Part shown: one piece after another, positions 8,964 through 17,780 of the stretch
Position numbering within the stretch: position 1 is the first letter of the stretch
Layout of the letters: each line of letters begins with the position of its first letter
Assembly: GCF_000708715.2 (NCBI RefSeq)
Contig: NZ_JENB01000001.1
Coordinates: forward strand, 62,001-126,000
Origin: Pseudomonas putida W15Oct28
GTDB taxonomy: Bacteria; Pseudomonadota; Gammaproteobacteria; Pseudomonadales; Pseudomonadaceae
DNA length: 64,000 nt
Direction: 5' to 3'
Notes under the pieces: generated by a model
The model's input: the letters and a program-made list of their open reading frames with translations, nothing else
Database searches by the model: none
Told to the model about the DNA's origin: nothing
Position numbers and translations under genes: made by a program

Positions 8964-10331
8964 TCAGGCGCGGATGCACTGCGCGAACACCGGTTCCTGC
9001 AGATAGGCCACGTTCAGCCGGGTCCAGGGTGTCACGGCCTTCTGGTTGGTCTGGAAGATCGCCCCCGGCGCCAGCATTACCCCCCTGCCCTGCACTTCGC
9101 GGGTCAGCAGCGCAGTATCTTCGATCCCGGGGAAACGCGCCCACAGGTACAAGCTTTGCTCCGGTCGGCAGAACACTTCGGCCCCCAGTTCGTCCAGCAC
9201 CCGCAGCCCACCGGCAGTGGCCTCCCGCACCCGGTCCTGCAGGCGCATCAGGTGCCGCAGGAAGTGCCCTTCGCTGAGGATCACATCCGCCGTGCGCTCG
9301 CACAGTTCCGAACAACTGGTGTGCAGCATCATCTGCAGGTCGGCCAACTCGTCGATGGCCTCCTTGCTGCCCGCGATGTAACCCACCCGCAAGGCCGCCG
9401 ACACCGACTTGGAAAAACTGCCGATGTACAGCGACCGGCGCAGCTGGTCGAGCGCCGCCACCTTGAGCGCAGAGCTGGGCTTGAAGTCGGCCAGGGCATC
9501 GTCTTCGACCAGCAGCAAGTCGTGCCGCTCGGCCAGTTGCAGCAGGCGGTGGGCCTTGGCCGGGGAGATATCCGAGCCGGTCGGGTTGTGGCACACCGAC
9601 TGGATGAAGAACAACCGGGGCCGCTCGACACGCAGCATGGCCTCCAGCGCGTCCATGTCCGGGCCATCCGCCAGGCGCGGAACGCTCAGCAGCCGCGCGC
9701 CGTGCAGTTGCAGCTTGCCGAACAGCGGGTAGTACCCCGGGTTTTCCACCAGCACCGCGTCGCCCGGCACCACGAAGCGGCGGATGATCAGGTCCAGCGC
9801 ATGGTTGGCGCCGTGGGTGGTCACGATCTGCCGGGGCGTGGCACTGATGGCGTAGCTGGCCAGCTTGCGCACCAGGCTCTGGCGCAGGCCCGGGTTGCCC
9901 AGGCGGTTGCCATAGCGGAACAGGTTGCCGGCACCACTGCGCATGGCCTGCCGGGTGAACTTGTCGAGGCGCATGTCCTGCAGCCAGGCCACCGGCGCAA
10001 AACCTTCACCCAGCGGCGCCAGCCCGGGTTCGCGAACGAACTGCTGACGCATCATCCAGATGGTGTCCATCGCCCGGGTATAAGGCGGTGTCTCATCCAC
10101 TTCGGCGGCCTGCACCTGCGCGCCGACGAAAAAGCCCTGGCCGTGGCGCGCCTCCACCAGCCCCTTGGAGGCGAGGATCTCATAGGCGGTGATCACCGTG
10201 TTCTTCGAATGCCCATGCAAGCGCATGTATTCGCGTAGCGACGGCAGGCGATCGCCGACCTTCAGCACGCCAGTACGGATCTGCTGCTCAACCGCATCGG
10301 CGACCTGCTGGGCAAGGGTGACACGGGGCAT
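8964..10331 (-). CDS. MocR/GntR-type regulator with aminotransferase-like domain
   Basis: A 455-residue fusion of a GntR winged HTH (residues about 5-72, with GDRLPSLREYMRLHGHSKNTVITAYEILASKGLVEARHGQGFFV) and a fold-type I aminotransferase domain. The PLP lysine is in SLYIGSFSKSVSAALRVGYIAG (near residue 315). MocR regulators use PLP plus an amino compound or aldehyde as effector. The gene is divergent from mvaA with 150 bases between them, and three GGTAC-type half-sites in that gap suit MocR binding, so it probably controls the mevalonate-degradation operon. No MocR regulator of mevalonate use is known to me; that link is inference. Confidence 0.88.
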   Translation of the reverse strand: MPRVTLAQQVADAVEQQIRTGVLKVGDRLPSLREYMRLHGHSKNTVITAYEILASKGLVEARHGQGFFVGAQVQAAEVDETPPYTRAMDTIWMMRQQFVREPGLAPLGEGFAPVAWLQDMRLDKFTRQAMRSGAGNLFRYGNRLGNPGLRQSLVRKLASYAISATPRQIVTTHGANHALDLIIRRFVVPGDAVLVENPGYYPLFGKLQLHGARLLSVPRLADGPDMDALEAMLRVERPRLFFIQSVCHNPTGSDISPAKAHRLLQLAERHDLLLVEDDALADFKPSSALKVAALDQLRRSLYIGSFSKSVSAALRVGYIAGSKEAIDELADLQMMLHTSCSELCERTADVILSEGHFLRHLMRLQDRVREATAGGLRVLDELGAEVFCRPEQSLYLWARFPGIEDTALLTREVQGRGVMLAPGAIFQTNQKAVTPWTRLNVAYLQEPVFAQCIRA

Positions 10332-10354
10332 CGGCGGGCTCCTGGGCTGTCAGG

Positions 10355-10389
10355 GGTACAGTCTGGGTACTGTTGGGCAAAACTGTACC
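10355..10389. promoter_or_regulatory. Candidate MocR operator: two direct and one inverted GGTACWGT half-sites
   Basis: GGTACAGT (10355-10362) and GGTACTGT (10366-10373) are direct repeats 11 bases apart, and ACTGTACC (10382-10389) is the exact inverse of the first. Two direct half-sites plus one inverted site is a layout described for MocR-family regulators. The site lies 24 bases upstream of the mocR start codon and about 95 bases upstream of mvaA. Confidence 0.6.
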
Positions 10390-10398
10390 TTTAATCAA

Positions 10399-10415
10399 GG
10401 GCACAGTGGCTGCAC
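10399..10415 (+). promoter_or_regulatory. Possible sigma54-type promoter of mvaA
   Basis: GGGCACAGTGGCTGCA has the GG-N10-GC spacing of -24/-12 promoters, though the first T of TGGCAC is replaced by G. It lies directly downstream of the candidate MocR operator and about 70 bases before the mvaA start. A match of this quality can arise by chance. Confidence 0.3.
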
Positions 10416-10481
10416 ATTTAGCACCAAGCCGGCGACGCGCTCAAGCCGCCGCCCAACAACAATGACTCCAACGGAGCTTTC

Positions 10482-11768
10482 ATGAGCCTCGACTCCCGCC
10501 TGCCCGCTTTCCGCAACCTGTCCCCTGCCGCGCGCCTGGATCATATCGGCCAACTGATTGGTCTGAGCCACGACGATGTCAGCCTGCTGGCCAACGCCGG
10601 CGCCCTGCCGATGGACATTGCCAACGGCATGATCGAAAACGTCATCGGCACCTTCGAACTGCCCTTCGCCGTGGCCAGCAACTTCCAGGTCAACGGCCGC
10701 GATGTGCTGGTGCCGCTGGTGGTGGAAGAACCCTCGATCGTCGCTGCGGCGTCGTACATGGCCAAACTGGCCCGCGCCAATGGCGGCTTCATCACCTCCA
10801 GCAGCGCCCCGCTGATGCGTGCCCAGGTACAGATCGTCGGCGTGCAGGACCCGCTCAATGCGCGCCTGAGCCTGCTGCGGCGCAAGGACGAAATCATTGA
10901 GCTGGCCAACCGCAAGGACCAGTTGCTCAACAGCCTCGGTGGCGGCTGTCGGGACATCGAAGTGCACACCTTCGCCGATACCCCGCGCGGCCCGATGCTG
11001 GTGGCGCACCTGATCGTCGATGTGCGCGATGCCATGGGTGCCAACACCGTCAACACCATGGCCGAGGCCGTGGCGCCGCTGATGGAAGCGATCACCGGGG
11101 GCCAGGTACGCCTGCGCATTCTGTCCAACCTGGCCGACCTGCGCCTGGCCCGGGCCCAGGTGCGCATCACCCCGGAGCAATTGAGAACGGCTGAGTTCAG
11201 CGGCGAGGCGGTGATCGAAGGCATCCTCGACGCCTACGCCTTCGCGGCGGTCGACCCCTACCGCGCGGCCACCCACAACAAGGGCATCATGAACGGCATC
11301 GACCCGCTGATCGTCGCCACCGGTAACGACTGGCGTGCCGTTGAAGCCGGCGCCCATGCGTTTGCCTGCCGCAGTGGCCACTATGGTTCGCTGACCACCT
11401 GGGAAAAGGACGGTAACGGCCACCTGGTCGGCACCCTGGAAATGCCGATGCCCGTGGGCCTGGTCGGCGGCGCCACCAAGACGCACCCGCTGGCGCAATT
11501 GTCGTTGCGCATCCTGCAGGTGAAAACCGCACAGGACCTGGCGGAGATCGCCGTGGCCGTGGGCCTGGCGCAAAACCTCGGGGCCATGCGCGCCCTTGCC
11601 ACCGAAGGCATCCAGCGCGGCCACATGGCCCTGCATGCGCGCAATATCGCTGTGGTCGCGGGCGCCCGGGGCGACGAGGTGGACTGGGTTGCCCGGCAGC
11701 TGGTAGAAAACCACGATGTGCGCGCCGACCGCGCCGTAGCGCTGCTGAAACAGAAGCGCGGCGAATGA
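10482..11768 (+). CDS. mvaA: Degradative (class II) hydroxymethylglutaryl-CoA reductase
   Basis: A 428-residue protein, the same length as the classic Pseudomonas mevalonii enzyme, that oxidises mevalonate to HMG-CoA with NAD and Co[18 protein letters not shown] (52-68), the catalytic Glu83 in [12 protein letters not shown], the lysine in [12 protein letters not shown] (near 267) and the late catalytic His in [14 protein letters not shown] (near 381) are all in place. It starts a five-gene run in which mvaB overlaps it by four bases. Most pseudomonads lack mevalonate metabolism, so this island is an accessory catabolic trait. Confidence 0.95.
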   Translation: MSLDSRLPAFRNLSPAARLDHIGQLIGLSHDDVSLLANAGALPMDIANGMIENVIGTFELPFAVASNFQVNGRDVLVPLVVEEPSIVAAASYMAKLARANGGFITSSSAPLMRAQVQIVGVQDPLNARLSLLRRKDEIIELANRKDQLLNSLGGGCRDIEVHTFADTPRGPMLVAHLIVDVRDAMGANTVNTMAEAVAPLMEAITGGQVRLRILSNLADLRLARAQVRITPEQLRTAEFSGEAVIEGILDAYAFAAVDPYRAATHNKGIMNGIDPLIVATGNDWRAVEAGAHAFACRSGHYGSLTTWEKDGNGHLVGTLEMPMPVGLVGGATKTHPLAQLSLRILQVKTAQDLAEIAVAVGLAQNLGAMRALATEGIQRGHMALHARNIAVVAGARGDEVDWVARQLVENHDVRADRAVALLKQKRGE

Positions 11769-12685
11769 CCATGGCCCCGGCGCAAGCGGTAAAGGTGTTT
11801 GAAGTCGGCCCGCGGGACGGCCTGCAGAACGAGCGCCAACCGTTGTCGGTGGCCGCCCGCGTAAGTTTGATCGGCGAGCTGGCGGCCACCGGCCTGCGGC
11901 ATATCGAAGCCGGCGCCTTCGTGTCGCCGCGCTGGGTGCCGCAAATGGCCGGCAGCGAAGAGGTGTTACGCCAGTTACCTGATAACGACGGGGTTCGTTA
12001 CGCAGCCCTGGTGCCCAACCTGCAAGGCTTCCAGGCCGCGCAACGGGCCGGTTGCCGCGAGGTGGCGGTGTTCGCCGCTGCTTCCGAGGCGTTCTCGCGC
12101 AACAACATCAATTGCTCCATCGATGAAAGCTTCGAACGCTTCGCCCCGGTGCTGCAAGCAGCCAGGCAAGCGTCAATCCGAGTACGCGGTTATGTATCCT
12201 GCGTGCTCGGCTGCCCGTTCAGTGGTGGGGTGGCGCCAGAGGCCGTGGCCAAGGTCGCACGGCGCCTGCACGAACTGGGCTGCTACGAGATCAGCCTGGG
12301 CGACACCATCGGTGCCGGCCGGCCGGACGCAACCGCGCAGCTGTTCGAGCACTGCGCGCAGCACGTGCCGGTGGCAGCGCTGGCTGGCCATTTTCACGAT
12401 ACCTGGGGCATGGCCATCGCCAATGTGCATGCCGCGCTGGCGCAAGGTGTACGCACCTTCGACAGTTCGGTTGCAGGCCTTGGCGGCTGCCCCTACTCGC
12501 CTGGCGCCAGCGGCAACGTGGCCACGGAAGATTTGTTGTACCTGTTGCACGGCCTGGGCTACAGCACCGGTGTCGACCTGCAGGCCGTGGCACGGGTTGG
12601 CGTGCACATCAGCGCCCAACTGGGCACCGCCAACCGCTCCCGCGCCGGCCTCGCCCTGGCGGCAAGGAGCGCCAGCCAGCACTGA
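11765..12685 (+). CDS. mvaB: Hydroxymethylglutaryl-CoA lyase
   Basis: A 306-residue DRE-TIM-type lyase that splits HMG-CoA into acetoacetate and acetyl-CoA, completing mevalonate breakdown. [14 protein letters not shown] opens the barrel with the metal-binding Asp, [12 protein letters not shown] near residue 210 gives the metal His pair, and [16 protein letters not shown] near 240 is the family signature with the active-site Cys. The ATG overlaps the mvaA stop codon; a second ATG at 11771 is possible. Leucine degradation also uses such a lyase, but pairing with mvaA points to mevalonate. Confidence 0.94.
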   Translation: MTMAPAQAVKVFEVGPRDGLQNERQPLSVAARVSLIGELAATGLRHIEAGAFVSPRWVPQMAGSEEVLRQLPDNDGVRYAALVPNLQGFQAAQRAGCREVAVFAAASEAFSRNNINCSIDESFERFAPVLQAARQASIRVRGYVSCVLGCPFSGGVAPEAVAKVARRLHELGCYEISLGDTIGAGRPDATAQLFEHCAQHVPVAALAGHFHDTWGMAIANVHAALAQGVRTFDSSVAGLGGCPYSPGASGNVATEDLLYLLHGLGYSTGVDLQAVARVGVHISAQLGTANRSRAGLALAARSASQH

Positions 12686-12741
12686 TCGCACCTGTAGCTC
12701 CCGAACAAAAACAACAAGCCCGCAAGGGCAGGAGAAAACCA

Positions 12742-12795
12742 ATGACCCTTGAATGCCGCCTGCACCCCCTCCCCCCGGAGGTGGACCATGGCTGA
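12742..12795 (+). CDS. Possible 17-residue leader peptide
   Basis: GGGCAGGAG followed 7 bases later by ATG opens a 17-codon frame, MTLECRLHPLPPEVDHG, whose stop codon lies 6 bases inside the next gene. The ribosome binding site is as strong as those of the neighbouring genes. It could couple translation of the small membrane protein to upstream ribosomes. No protein evidence is available, so treat it as a candidate. Confidence 0.4.
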   Translation: MTLECRLHPLPPEVDHG

Positions 12796-13240
12796 CGACA
12801 ACCTGTATGAAGTCTGGGGCGACACCGTGGACAGCCGCCACCTGCTCGCCGCCATCGCCATCGGCGCCGCCTGCAGCCTGGGCACGTTCTTTCTGGCCGA
12901 ACACTTACTGACCGGCTGGGTCGAGTCCAGCCAGATGGCCCGCGCCTACGCCATGTTGCTGGGCATTCTCGGCTCACTGCTGGGCGGCGGGGTCAGCGCC
13001 TGCCTGTTCAAACCCAAGCGCCATGTGGTCGAGCATGTCGCCGACCCGGCCTGGCGCCAGCAGGTGATCGAAGAGCTGCGCAGCGAGTACGGCGGCATCG
13101 GCCAGCTCAGCGAGCTGCCGCAAGAGGTACGCAACGAGTTGCGTGAACTGGGCCTGGAGCGCCTGTTCGATGAAGCCGAACCCGCCAGCGAAGCCGCAGC
13201 CAGCCCCAGCACCGCAACCCTGAAGCGAGGTACCGCCTGA
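12788..13240 (+). CDS. Small two-TM membrane protein, putative partner of TctA-like permease
   Basis: A 150-residue protein with two predicted membrane segments (about residues 17-36 and 50-68) and a charged, Ala-rich cytoplasmic tail containing YGGIGQLSELPQEVRNELRELGLERLF. I do not recognise the family. Its stop overlaps the start of the TctA-like gene (TGATG), and a strong GGAGGTGG binding site precedes its ATG. Position suggests it plays the part of TctB, the small subunit of tripartite tricarboxylate transporters, but TctB normally has four membrane segments, so this is inference from context. Confidence 0.7.
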   Translation: MADDNLYEVWGDTVDSRHLLAAIAIGAACSLGTFFLAEHLLTGWVESSQMARAYAMLLGILGSLLGGGVSACLFKPKRHVVEHVADPAWRQQVIEELRSEYGGIGQLSELPQEVRNELRELGLERLFDEAEPASEAAASPSTATLKRGTA

Positions 13241-14622
13241 TGGACGCCCTGTTCGACCAGGTTCTGATAGCCGTGCTGATGGGCGTGATCGGCGCCGTGG
13301 TGTTTGCTGCCATCGGCCTGATCTCCGGCAGCGACGAAACCACCACCCTGGCGCCGCTGACCTTGCTGGTGGTGCTGCTGGGCGTGCCCGCTGCCGGGGT
13401 GTTCACCTTCTTCCTCGCCGGTGCGGTGGCCAAGCACATGACCCACGCGGTGCCCACGGCGTTGCTCGGCATCCCCGGCGACACCATGGCTACCCCACTG
13501 ATGCGCGAAGCGAACTTCCTGCGCAACCTGGGCGTGCCGCACATTGCCCTGCGCAAGATGATCTCCGGCGCGGTAATCGCCGCCCTGGTGGCCGTCCCAC
13601 TGGCGGTGCTGTTCGCCGTGCTGCTGGCGCCGTTCGGCGATGCGATCAAACAGGCGGCGCCCTGGGTGTTCCTCGCCGCCGCCACCACCATTGCCTACTT
13701 CTCGGCCGGCCGCTGGGCCTCGGTGCTGGCACTGCTGCCCTTCGTGCTGGTGATCATCGCCTTGCAGACCCTCACCGGCCAGCACGGCGTCAAACTCAGC
13801 GTCAGCTACTTTCTGGGCATCGCCATCGGCCCGCTGATCGCCGCCCTGTTCGCCATGCTCGCCCCGGCAGAGCGGGCGCGGATGAAGCGCAGCGAGCGAC
13901 GCACCTTTGCCCTGTCGCCAGACGTCAAGGGCTGGGGTGGCTGGTTCCCCAACCCGCTGAAGGTGCTGGACCGCCGCCAGGCCGGCTGGACCTTGGCCAC
14001 CGCCACGGTGTCCAGTGCCACCTTCGTGTTCAGCCCGGTGGCAATGACGGTGATCCTCGGTGAAGTGGTGGGCTCGCGCATCAAGCACGCCTATCACCGC
14101 CTGACCACGGTCATCAGCGTGCGCAATGGTGTTACCGAGTCCACCTACATTGCCGAGGCGCTGATCCCGCTGATCGCCTTTGGCCTGCCGCTCAGCCCGG
14201 TAGCCGCCGGGCCGGCCGCACCGCTGTTCAACGCCCCGCCACGCTTCACCGTGGACAGCGTCAGCGGGCAGGTGAACAACCTGCACAACCTGCTCAGCGC
14301 AAGCGAGTTCCTCGCCTACGGCATGCTGGCGGTGGTGATCGCCATCCTGATCGCCTACCCCTTCTCGATGAACTTCGCCCACCGCGCCGCATCGTTCGTT
14401 TCCAGGCGCATCAGCCACGAGGCGGTGATCGCCACCTTCGTCGGCCTGATCCTGGTGATCGGCCTGTGGGAAGGCGGCCTGCTGGGCCTGCTGGTAATCC
14501 TCACGGTCGGCCTGCTGGGTGGCTTCCTGTACCGCTTCATCGGCTTCAACATCGGCGTGCAATTCATGGGCTACTACACCGCCGTGCTCAGCGTGCCGGC
14601 CATCGTCGCCCTGTTCGGCTGA
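13240..14622 (+). CDS. TctA-like large permease subunit
   Basis: A 460-residue membrane protein with about eleven hydrophobic segments. The TctA hallmark region is ALLGIPGDTMATPLMREANFLRNLGVPHIALRKMISGAVIAAL (about residues 75-117), a divergent form of the usual GIPG-centred motif. TctA works with TctB and a periplasmic TctC binding protein; no TctC gene lies nearby. Given mvaAB upstream and a porin downstream, mevalonate uptake is the natural guess, but no substrate can be read from the sequence. Confidence 0.8.
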   Translation: MDALFDQVLIAVLMGVIGAVVFAAIGLISGSDETTTLAPLTLLVVLLGVPAAGVFTFFLAGAVAKHMTHAVPTALLGIPGDTMATPLMREANFLRNLGVPHIALRKMISGAVIAALVAVPLAVLFAVLLAPFGDAIKQAAPWVFLAAATTIAYFSAGRWASVLALLPFVLVIIALQTLTGQHGVKLSVSYFLGIAIGPLIAALFAMLAPAERARMKRSERRTFALSPDVKGWGGWFPNPLKVLDRRQAGWTLATATVSSATFVFSPVAMTVILGEVVGSRIKHAYHRLTTVISVRNGVTESTYIAEALIPLIAFGLPLSPVAAGPAAPLFNAPPRFTVDSVSGQVNNLHNLLSASEFLAYGMLAVVIAILIAYPFSMNFAHRAASFVSRRISHEAVIATFVGLILVIGLWEGGLLGLLVILTVGLLGGFLYRFIGFNIGVQFMGYYTAVLSVPAIVALFG

Positions 14623-14642
14623 ACTGACCCTCCCCTGCTCTG

Positions 14643-14670
14643 CCACGCAGCCACGGCGGCTGCGTGGTTT
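14643..14670 (+). terminator. Hairpin between the TctA-like and OprD genes
   Basis: CCACGCAGCC and GGCTGCGTGG form a 10-bp stem with a 5-base loop, followed by TTT. It may cut porin expression relative to the upstream genes rather than stop transcription entirely. Confidence 0.65.
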
Positions 14671-14699
14671 CACTCGCCTGCAAGAAAGGAACAACAACA

Positions 14700-15950
14700 A
14701 TGAATATCCTTTGCCCCCCTTGCCGCATGACGGCGGCTTGCGCTTGCCTGTTGCTTGGCGCCGGCAGCGCCCAGGCCGAAGGCTTCAGCGAAGACGCCAA
14801 GGTCGGCCTGACCTTGCGCAACTTCTACATCAACCGCAATTTCGTCGACCCGGCCTACCCCCAGGGCAAGGCCGAAGAATGGACGCAAAGCTTCATCCTC
14901 GACGCCCGCTCCGGCTTTACCCAGGGCGTGGTCGGCTTTGGTGTGGATGTGCTGGGGCTGTACTCGGTCAAGCTCGACGGCGGCCGCGGCACTGCCGGTA
15001 CCCAGTTGCTGCCGGTGCACGACGACGGCCGCCCGGCGGATGACTTCGGCCGCCTGGGTGTGGCACTCAAGGCACGCGTTTCAGCCACCGAGCTGAAGGT
15101 TGGCGAGTGGTCGCCAATGCTGCCGGTGCTGCGTTCGGACGACGGTCGCTCGCTGCCCCAGACCTTCCAGGGCGCCCAGCTCACCTCCCGCGAAATCGAC
15201 AACCTCACCCTTTACGGCGCGCGGTTTCGCGGCAACAGCCCGCGCAACGACGCCAGCATGGAAGACCTGTTCATGGCCGGCAGGCCCACCGCCACCTCGG
15301 ACCGCCTGGACATCCTCGGCGCCGAATACCTGTTCAACGACAAGGCCACTCAACTCGCCGTCTGGCATTCAGACCTGCAAGACATCTACCGCCAGCAGTA
15401 CTACAACCTGATCCACAGCCAGGCCGTGGGCAACTGGACCCTGGGGGCCAACCTCGGCTACTTCGTCGGCAACGACAGCGGCCGCTCGCTGGCGGGTGCC
15501 ATGGACAACCGCACCACTTCGCTGCTGCTCTCGGCACGTACCGGCGGCCATACGTTTTACCTCGGGCTGCAACGGGTCAGCGGCGACACCGGCTGGATGC
15601 GGGTCAATGGCACTGCCGGTACCAGCCTGGCCAACGACAGCTATAACTCCAGCTACGACAACGCCCACGAGCGCTCCTGGCAGCTGCGCTACGACCACAA
15701 CTTCGCGGTCGACGGCCTGCCCGGCCTGCAATTCATGACCCGTTACATCAGCGGCGACAACGTGCACATCGGCAGCGTGCGCGATGGCAAGGAATGGGGC
15801 CGCGAAACCGAACTGGCCTACACAATCCAGAGCGGCACATTGCGTGACCTGACCGTCAGGTGGCGCAGTTCAACCTTGCGTCGGGACTTCAGCAGTAATG
15901 AGTTCGATGAGCACCGGGTGATCGTGAGTTATCCGCTTTCAATCTTGTAA
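14700..15950 (+). CDS. OprD-family outer membrane porin
   Basis: A 416-residue OprD/OccD-type porin. Residues 1-22 are a signal peptide ending SAQA; the mature start EGFSEDAKVGLTLRNFYINRNF is the usual OprD opening, and the chain ends in an aromatic-poor but beta-like VIVSYPLSIL. OprD porins pass small carboxylates and amino acids through the outer membrane. It sits 77 bases after the permease, behind a hairpin, so it likely serves the same substrate (mevalonate or a related acid). The ATG at 14700 follows AAGAAAGGA. Confidence 0.9.
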   Translation: MNILCPPCRMTAACACLLLGAGSAQAEGFSEDAKVGLTLRNFYINRNFVDPAYPQGKAEEWTQSFILDARSGFTQGVVGFGVDVLGLYSVKLDGGRGTAGTQLLPVHDDGRPADDFGRLGVALKARVSATELKVGEWSPMLPVLRSDDGRSLPQTFQGAQLTSREIDNLTLYGARFRGNSPRNDASMEDLFMAGRPTATSDRLDILGAEYLFNDKATQLAVWHSDLQDIYRQQYYNLIHSQAVGNWTLGANLGYFVGNDSGRSLAGAMDNRTTSLLLSARTGGHTFYLGLQRVSGDTGWMRVNGTAGTSLANDSYNSSYDNAHERSWQLRYDHNFAVDGLPGLQFMTRYISGDNVHIGSVRDGKEWGRETELAYTIQSGTLRDLTVRWRSSTLRRDFSSNEFDEHRVIVSYPLSIL

Positions 15951-15963
15951 ATGCACCGAGTAC

Positions 15964-17226
15964 TTACCGACGCAGCAAAGCGACGTTCTGATCAATGCGC
16001 CCCTGAACCGCGCGCAAGGTATCGCTCGTAATGGCGCCTGGGTACAGCTGGCCGGCAACGCTTGCAAACTGATTGGCCACATCACAAATGCGGTCGATCA
16101 TTTTGCAGGCAACGTCCCGGGGCACCTCGGCCTCTTCCGCAAGCCGGAGCACTTGCGTGCGGGAAATGGCCAGCGCTTCCCCCATCACATCCATCTGGTG
16201 ATAACCGCCTGGTCCCTCGCAGAACGTCACATCGTAGGCCGGCGCCAGTCGCCAGTGGCCTTGCTGCGACATGAGATACGCAAAGTTCTTGGGATGATCG
16301 TCCCTGTTGTTGAACGCAATATTGAAGACGGCACGCTCGAACGCTATCGCCATTTCACGCACGTCACGGGTACACATCTGCGTTGCCCGCACGAAATTGA
16401 CGTAGTCCAGAACCCCGGGGGACTGAAAATCGGCCCCCGTAAACGCCGCGAGGCTTTGCATCGGTACACGCAGCCCCTGCTGCCGGTCAAAGCGTTTGCT
16501 GGCAAATGCCGCAAGCCCATTGGGCAGGCTGAAGTACTGCGTGTCAGGGGTTTCGATACCGCAGCGGCGCAAGCATTCGGCGTAGACCATCTCGATGGCA
16601 CACACCTCGGGATGCTCGTCCTTGGCCGGGAACTTGACCAACCAGGCCTCCAGGCCCGGGGTGGCAGCAGTGGTAAAAGCGCCAGTCTCAGGGTTGCGAT
16701 AAACCAGGGCCTTGGGCCTGGTACCTTGAGGCGAGCCGCCGACCAGCAGCAGTGTCTGCAGGAACTCGCCACCCTCACCCTGAAGCACCTGCGCCACTTC
16801 GGCGGCGAGCTTTCCCAGTGGAACATGGACTTGCGCCAGCAGCCCTTCAGCTGCAACGGGCTCGAACGTCATGGCACCCATTGCATTGCCACCAATGTAG
16901 GCCAGCCGTTCCAGTGCGCCGATACGCGCCGTGGTAAGCCCGCGCCGCCTGAACATGCGGTCCATCAGCAGCCTGCCCCACCCGTCGGGCAACGCGTCGT
17001 ACACCGGCCCTGGCAAGTGAAGCTGATGGCCAGGGAAGTCCCTGCGTAACGTCGGCCCCTGCAACGGCAGCGTATAGGCGGACAGCTCCAGGCCTCTTCG
17101 CCTGGCTTCGTCGCTGTACTCGAACACAATCAGCGGGCGACCTGTCAGGGCAGTCGTAGCGGCCAGTGAGCCCCATTGCCAGCGCTCCCCCCACCCCTCG
17201 TAGAACACGTTCACCTGTTCAAGCAT
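15964..17226 (-). CDS. hipA: HipA-like serine/threonine kinase toxin
   Basis: A 420-residue HipA-family protein, the kinase toxin of a type II module. The N-terminal HipA domain carries LPDGWGRLLMDRMFRRRG near residue 80; a Gly-rich loop with candidate autophosphorylation Ser is in LLVGGSPQGTRPKALV near 165; the catalytic motif NNRDDHPKNFAYL is near 310 and the metal site LAPAYDVTF near 332. All catalytic residues appear present, so the toxin should be active. It overlaps hipB by 8 bases. E. coli HipA phosphorylates GltX; the target here is unknown. Confidence 0.9.
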   Translation of the reverse strand: MLEQVNVFYEGWGERWQWGSLAATTALTGRPLIVFEYSDEARRRGLELSAYTLPLQGPTLRRDFPGHQLHLPGPVYDALPDGWGRLLMDRMFRRRGLTTARIGALERLAYIGGNAMGAMTFEPVAAEGLLAQVHVPLGKLAAEVAQVLQGEGGEFLQTLLLVGGSPQGTRPKALVYRNPETGAFTTAATPGLEAWLVKFPAKDEHPEVCAIEMVYAECLRRCGIETPDTQYFSLPNGLAAFASKRFDRQQGLRVPMQSLAAFTGADFQSPGVLDYVNFVRATQMCTRDVREMAIAFERAVFNIAFNNRDDHPKNFAYLMSQQGHWRLAPAYDVTFCEGPGGYHQMDVMGEALAISRTQVLRLAEEAEVPRDVACKMIDRICDVANQFASVAGQLYPGAITSDTLRAVQGRIDQNVALLRR

Positions 17227-17536
17227 TGCCAGGCTTCCTTTTTGACCGAAGACGCTTGGCGCTGTTTTCGTAGCGTCGAATGTCTTCGATGCTGTCGATC
17301 CGGGGAAGGAACAGGCCTTCCAGTTCCTTTACGCGCCCAAGCGCCATCGCCACCCGGACAAGATTCTCAAACCCGACATTTCGACCGGCTTCAAGGTTGG
17401 ACACGGTGTTGACGCCGATGCCGGCGCGCCCGGCCAACTCAGCCTGTGTCATGTCCAAAGCCAGGCGCTCGGTGCGTAAACGCTCGCAAAGGCGCCTGAC
17501 GATTTCACCGGGCTTGCTGAAGCCTAAATCCAGCAT
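17219..17536 (-). CDS. hipB: HipB-like XRE antitoxin
   Basis: A 105-residue XRE-family DNA-binding protein with the HTH at residues about 18-75 (LALDMTQAELAGRAGIGVNTVSNLEAGRNVGFENLVRVAMALG). The basic C-terminal tail RLRSKRKPG resembles HipB extensions that contact HipA or DNA. It is upstream of hipA and overlaps it, the standard antitoxin-first order. It likely represses its own promoter through the palindrome at 17601-17627. Confidence 0.88.
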   Translation of the reverse strand: MLDLGFSKPGEIVRRLCERLRTERLALDMTQAELAGRAGIGVNTVSNLEAGRNVGFENLVRVAMALGRVKELEGLFLPRIDSIEDIRRYENSAKRLRSKRKPGNA

Positions 17537-17600
17537 AATGTGTACTAACCATCAAAATTAGCCATTAACACCCAAATTATAGGATTTGTGGTGTACGCCA

Positions 17601-17627
17601 ACAAGATAGATAAATCCAATATCTTGT
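17601..17627. promoter_or_regulatory. Candidate HipB operator
   Basis: ACAAGATA and TATCTTGT form a perfect 8-bp inverted repeat with an 11-base spacer, 65 bases upstream of hipB in an AT-rich stretch. E. coli HipB operators share the TATC core in inverted arms around a short spacer, so the arms fit the family. Confidence 0.6.
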
Positions 17628-17780
17628 GAATTAACGGCGCTTTTATGCGTTAACCCACAATATTTTGGGCTTTATCCGACCCCAGCACATCATCCATTTC
17701 ACTGCGCATGAAATCAACGATGCTGCGAACCCGCGTTACAGGTTCGCAGGGTACTGCGTTCAAAGCCGTGGCTCAGGCTC

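Noticed and set aside
12946..14700. 584-codon minus-strand frame opposite the TctA-like gene
   Set aside because: Composition is typical of an antisense shadow (His, Gln, Gly, Asp runs), and the plus-strand genes have overlapping starts and membrane segments.
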